Positions 61,771-64,000 of a stretch of 64,000 nucleotides of DNA are shown here, piece after piece. The position numbers and the translations under genes were made by a program. The DNA comes from Natrinema sp. DC36 (GTDB lineage Archaea > Halobacteriota > Halobacteria > Halobacteriales > Natrialbaceae). Under the pieces are notes generated by a model. The model was not told the origin of the DNA. It searched no databases and saw only the letters and a list, made by a program, of their open reading frames with translations. The stretch covers positions 3,348,001-3,412,000 of the forward strand of contig NZ_CP084472.1 of NCBI RefSeq assembly GCF_020405225.1, written 5' to 3'. Every line of letters starts with the position of its first letter. Positions within the stretch are counted from its first letter, which is position 1.

Positions 61771-62144
61771 AACGCGACGGTTCGGTACCGACCCAGTTTT
61801 TGTTTTCGTGGATTGAGACCGTCGTTCGTCCGACCGCGAATTGCCTCGCGTCCAAGACGAATTCATGCTGCATGGCCGTCTCTCACGCTGTGAGGGCGCT
61901 TCTCATGCTGTCGATTACTTAAACAAACCCGCTCTCGCGGCCCGTCAGTGCCGCCGAGAACAGTTCGATTGCTCCCCTTCCGCCGTCGGTCTTCTGTGTA
62001 TTGTCGCCTGTGACCTCGAACGACCGGACGGCGCCAGTCCGTCGCCTCGCGATCGACCGCTGATCGATGCGTCTCCCGATTCTGCGACTGAACCCGCCGC
62101 GTAGCCGTGCTGTACGCCGAATTCGAACCTCTTAGCTTGCCGGG

Positions 62145-62203
62145 TATAAACTTTAGGTTGGCCTAAAAACCGGTACGCTTTTCAATGTTTAGGTTGGCCT
62201 AAA
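62145..62203 (+). promoter_or_regulatory. TATA box and two identical iron boxes of the siderophore operon
   Basis: TATAAA at 62145-62150 is followed at once by TTTAGGTTGGCCTAAA (62152-62167), and the identical 16-mer returns at 62188-62203; both are palindromes flanked by the same AACCG, 36 nt apart. Palindromes of this kind are targets of DtxR/Idr-type iron regulators in haloarchaea. The first overlaps the expected transcription start, so repression in iron-rich cells is expected. The region 61771-62144 before it shows no accepted gene. Confidence 0.8.
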
Positions 62204-62209
62204 AACCGT

Positions 62210-62278
62210 ATGCCGAAGGAACAATTACCACTGGCGTCGCTCGATGACCGGTCGTTGGAGAGAGGTGTGCGTTCGTGA
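62210..62278 (+). CDS. Possible 22-codon leader ORF upstream of dat
   Basis: ATG at 62210, 6 nt after the second iron box, opens a frame of 22 codons (MPKEQLPLASLDDRSLERG...) whose TGA overlaps the GTG start of dat as GTGA. Such an arrangement couples translation of the second frame to the first. The peptide has no recognised family, so the coupling rather than the product may matter. Confidence 0.35.
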   Translation: MPKEQLPLASLDDRSLERGVRS

Positions 62279-63648
62279 CCGCCGGCGATTTGCCGGCCGA
62301 GCGACTCCTCGCACAGCAGGCGCGCCGCGAGTCGAACGCGCGAACCTATCCCCGCTCGTTGCCGCTCGCGATCGAACGCGCACAGGGAGCGATCCTCGAG
62401 GACGTCGACGGCAACGAGTACGTGGACTGTCTGGCGGGGGCGGGAACGCTCGCGCTCGGGCACAATCACCCGGCCGTCGTCGAGCGGATGGCGGAACTGC
62501 TCGAGCGCGATCGTCCCCTCCACACGCTGGATCTGACGACCCCGGTCAAGGAACGGTTCGTCGATCGCTTACTCGAGAGCCTCCCAGACGAGTTCGCCGA
62601 GACCGCGAAAGTCCAGTTCTGCAGTCCCGCCGGTACGGACGCCGTCGAGGCCGCGCTGAAGCTCGTCAAGACGGCCACGGGCAACCGATCGATGCTGGCG
62701 TTCCAGGGGGCCTACCACGGGATGACCCGAGGTGCCCTCGAGCTGATGGGCGACACGGCGCCGAGAGAATCGGTGGCCGGGGTCGCGTCCGACGTCCACC
62801 ATCTGCCCTATCCTCACGCCTATCGCTGTCCGTTCGGACTCGGCGGCGAGGACTGCTGGCGGACGAGCGCCGAGTACGTCGAACGCACCCTCTCCGATCC
62901 CGCAAACGGGATCGTCGACCCCGCGGGGATGATCCTCGAGCCGGTACAGGGCGAGGGCGGCGCGGTGCCGGCACCCGGCGAGTGGCTCCGCGAGATGCGT
63001 CGAGTCACCCGCGAGCGCGACATTCCGCTGATCGTCGACGAGATCCAGACCGGACTCGGCCGCACCGGCGAACTGTACGCGTTCGAGCACGCCGATATCG
63101 TCCCGGACGTGCTGACGCTCTCGAAGGCCGTCGGCGGGGGGCTCCCCCTGTCGGTCGTCGTCTACGACGAGTCGCTGGACGTCTGGGAGCCCGGCGCGCA
63201 CGCCGGCACGTTCCGCGGGAACCAGCTGGCGATGGCCGCCGGGACCGCGACGATCGAACACGTCCTCGAGCACGACCTCGCAGACCGCGCGGCGGCGATG
63301 GGCGATCGGCTGCGAAGCCGGCTCGAGGAGACGGCCGCGACGTTCGATGCGGTCGGCGATGTCCGCGGACGCGGCCTACTGCTCGGGATGGAAGTCGTCG
63401 ATCCGGAGGGCGAACCCGACTCGCTCGGTCACGCGCCCGCGGACGGCGATCTCGCGTCGGCCGTCCAGTCGGCGGCGTTCGATCGCGGGATCGTCGTCGA
63501 GACGGGCGGCCGCCACGGCAGCGTCGTCCGGTTCCTCCCACCGCTCACGATTTCTGCGTCGCAGGTCGACGCCGTCGGCGAAATCGTTCACGAGAGCGTT
63601 CGATCGGTCGTCGCGGATGACCGGGAGCGGGCGGAGGCGCCGGCATGA
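62275..63648 (+). CDS. dat: L-2,4-diaminobutyrate:2-oxoglutarate aminotransferase
   Basis: A 457-residue class-III PLP aminotransferase with GTG start (MTAGDLPAERLLAQQARRES). Motifs: AQGAILEDVDGNEYVDCLAGAGTLALGHNHP near residue 36, FCSPAGTDAVEAALKL near 118, IVDEIQTGLGRTGELYAFEHADIVPDVLTLSKAVGGGLPLSVVV near 245 with the PLP lysine in LSKAVGG, and AGTFRGNQLAMAAGTATIEHV near 308. It converts aspartate semialdehyde plus glutamate to diaminobutyrate, the first step to 1,3-diaminopropane for citrate-hydroxamate siderophores. It overlaps the decarboxylase gene by ATGA. Two iron boxes precede it. Confidence 0.92.
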   Translation: MTAGDLPAERLLAQQARRESNARTYPRSLPLAIERAQGAILEDVDGNEYVDCLAGAGTLALGHNHPAVVERMAELLERDRPLHTLDLTTPVKERFVDRLLESLPDEFAETAKVQFCSPAGTDAVEAALKLVKTATGNRSMLAFQGAYHGMTRGALELMGDTAPRESVAGVASDVHHLPYPHAYRCPFGLGGEDCWRTSAEYVERTLSDPANGIVDPAGMILEPVQGEGGAVPAPGEWLREMRRVTRERDIPLIVDEIQTGLGRTGELYAFEHADIVPDVLTLSKAVGGGLPLSVVVYDESLDVWEPGAHAGTFRGNQLAMAAGTATIEHVLEHDLADRAAAMGDRLRSRLEETAATFDAVGDVRGRGLLLGMEVVDPEGEPDSLGHAPADGDLASAVQSAAFDRGIVVETGGRHGSVVRFLPPLTISASQVDAVGEIVHESVRSVVADDRERAEAPA

Positions 63649-64000
63649 CGGGCAACGAACTGGCCGGCCAGTACCGTTCGGAAACCGACGGGCCGACGCC
63701 ACCGGACGCCTCGAGCGCCTTCCTCGGCGATCCGGACGGAAACGCCGCCTACGCGGACGCGATCGATCGGGCGCGCGAGTGTCTCCTCGAGTCGTTCGCG
63801 ACGGCCGACGGTCCCTATGCGGGAACCGATCACGAGACGCTCCGCGAGCGGACGGACGATCTGGCCGTCTTCCCCGACGAGGGCGAGTCGCTCGAGGCGG
63901 TCCTCGAGACGGTCGCCGACGAGGTGCTCGCCGATTCGGTTCGCGTCCACGATCCGGGCTGCGTCGCCCACCTCCACTGTCCGCCGGCGATCCCGGCGCT
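63645..64000 (+). CDS. L-2,4-diaminobutyrate decarboxylase (N-terminal part, cut by window edge)
   Basis: The first 118 codons of a pyridoxal decarboxylase-family protein (MTGNELAGQYRSETDGPTPP...). ASSAFLGDPDGNAAYADAIDRARECLLES and the tail SVRVHDPGCVAHLHCPPAIPAL match the start of group-II decarboxylases acting on diaminobutyrate. The ATG overlaps the stop of dat (ATGA). Catalytic residues lie beyond the window. Product 1,3-diaminopropane would feed siderophore synthesis; iucA/C-like synthetases are expected downstream but not seen. Confidence 0.85.
   Translation, partial: MTGNELAGQYRSETDGPTPPDASSAFLGDPDGNAAYADAIDRARECLLESFATADGPYAGTDHETLRERTDDLAVFPDEGESLEAVLETVADEVLADSVRVHDPGCVAHLHCPPAIPA

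Noticed and set aside
61865-62104. 79-codon frame between radA and the siderophore promoter
   Set aside because: Cys/Ala/Arg composition, no promoter, no acidic bias.

Overview
The window is chromosomal DNA of a halophilic archaeon of class Halobacteria. Nearly all proteins are strongly acidic, G+C is high, and many genes have a TATA-like box about 25-30 nt before the start codon, as expected for leaderless transcripts. Marker genes include both archaeal PolD-type replication (DP2) and RadA, NMD3, Taw2, eukaryote-type GlyRS, and many small haloarchaeal DUF families (DUF5783, 5784, 5786, 5789, 6757, 7260, 7552-like). Gene content and the dispersed intergenic repeats fit the Natrinema/Haloterrigena group, but the genus is an inference.

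Layout. 0-8 kb: start of the Hef helicase, TspO, an MFS carrier, a dolichol-kinase-like protein, CBS-GlyRS, then a divergent organomercurial-lyase-like gene and HxlR regulator. 8-15 kb: a five-gene oligopeptide-type ABC importer (dppF-D-C-B-A order on the minus strand). 15-19 kb: PPC-domain protein and PolD large subunit. 19-30 kb: small housekeeping and hypothetical genes, a decayed gene, two DUF genes behind an iron-box palindrome, PHP protein, RecJ-like DHH nuclease and a CapA-family lipoprotein. 31-44 kb: tetrapyrrole genes (hemC-cobA-hemD, hemL, hemB) interleaved with heme users (truncated hemoglobin, quinol-type NO reductase), a histidine kinase and an Amt-PII fusion. 44-62 kb: TrmB regulator, zinc ferredoxin, alcohol dehydrogenase, several DUFs, a tRNA-like locus, an Rad3-family helicase, Taw2-NMD3, HtpX-PspAB, a PQQ-type propeller and RadA. 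62-64 kb: the start of a siderophore (diaminobutyrate) operon behind two identical iron boxes.

Most interesting structure: (1) a 51-nt, in-frame, hairpin-rich element inserted in two unrelated proteins (RecJ-like nuclease and the Amt-PII linker), with a possible third relative in GlyRS; (2) the same 16-bp iron-box palindrome in front of the siderophore operon and of an uncharacterised DUF7552/DUF7260 pair; (3) a foreign-codon patch exactly over the catalytic NCDGDED region of PolD, a known intein-prone position; (4) two families of intergenic palindromic repeats, each present twice, plus two single long-hairpin elements; (5) two direct copies of a G-string motif resembling haloarchaeal origin recognition boxes.

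All functional calls are from reading the translated sequence and remembered family features; no database search was run.
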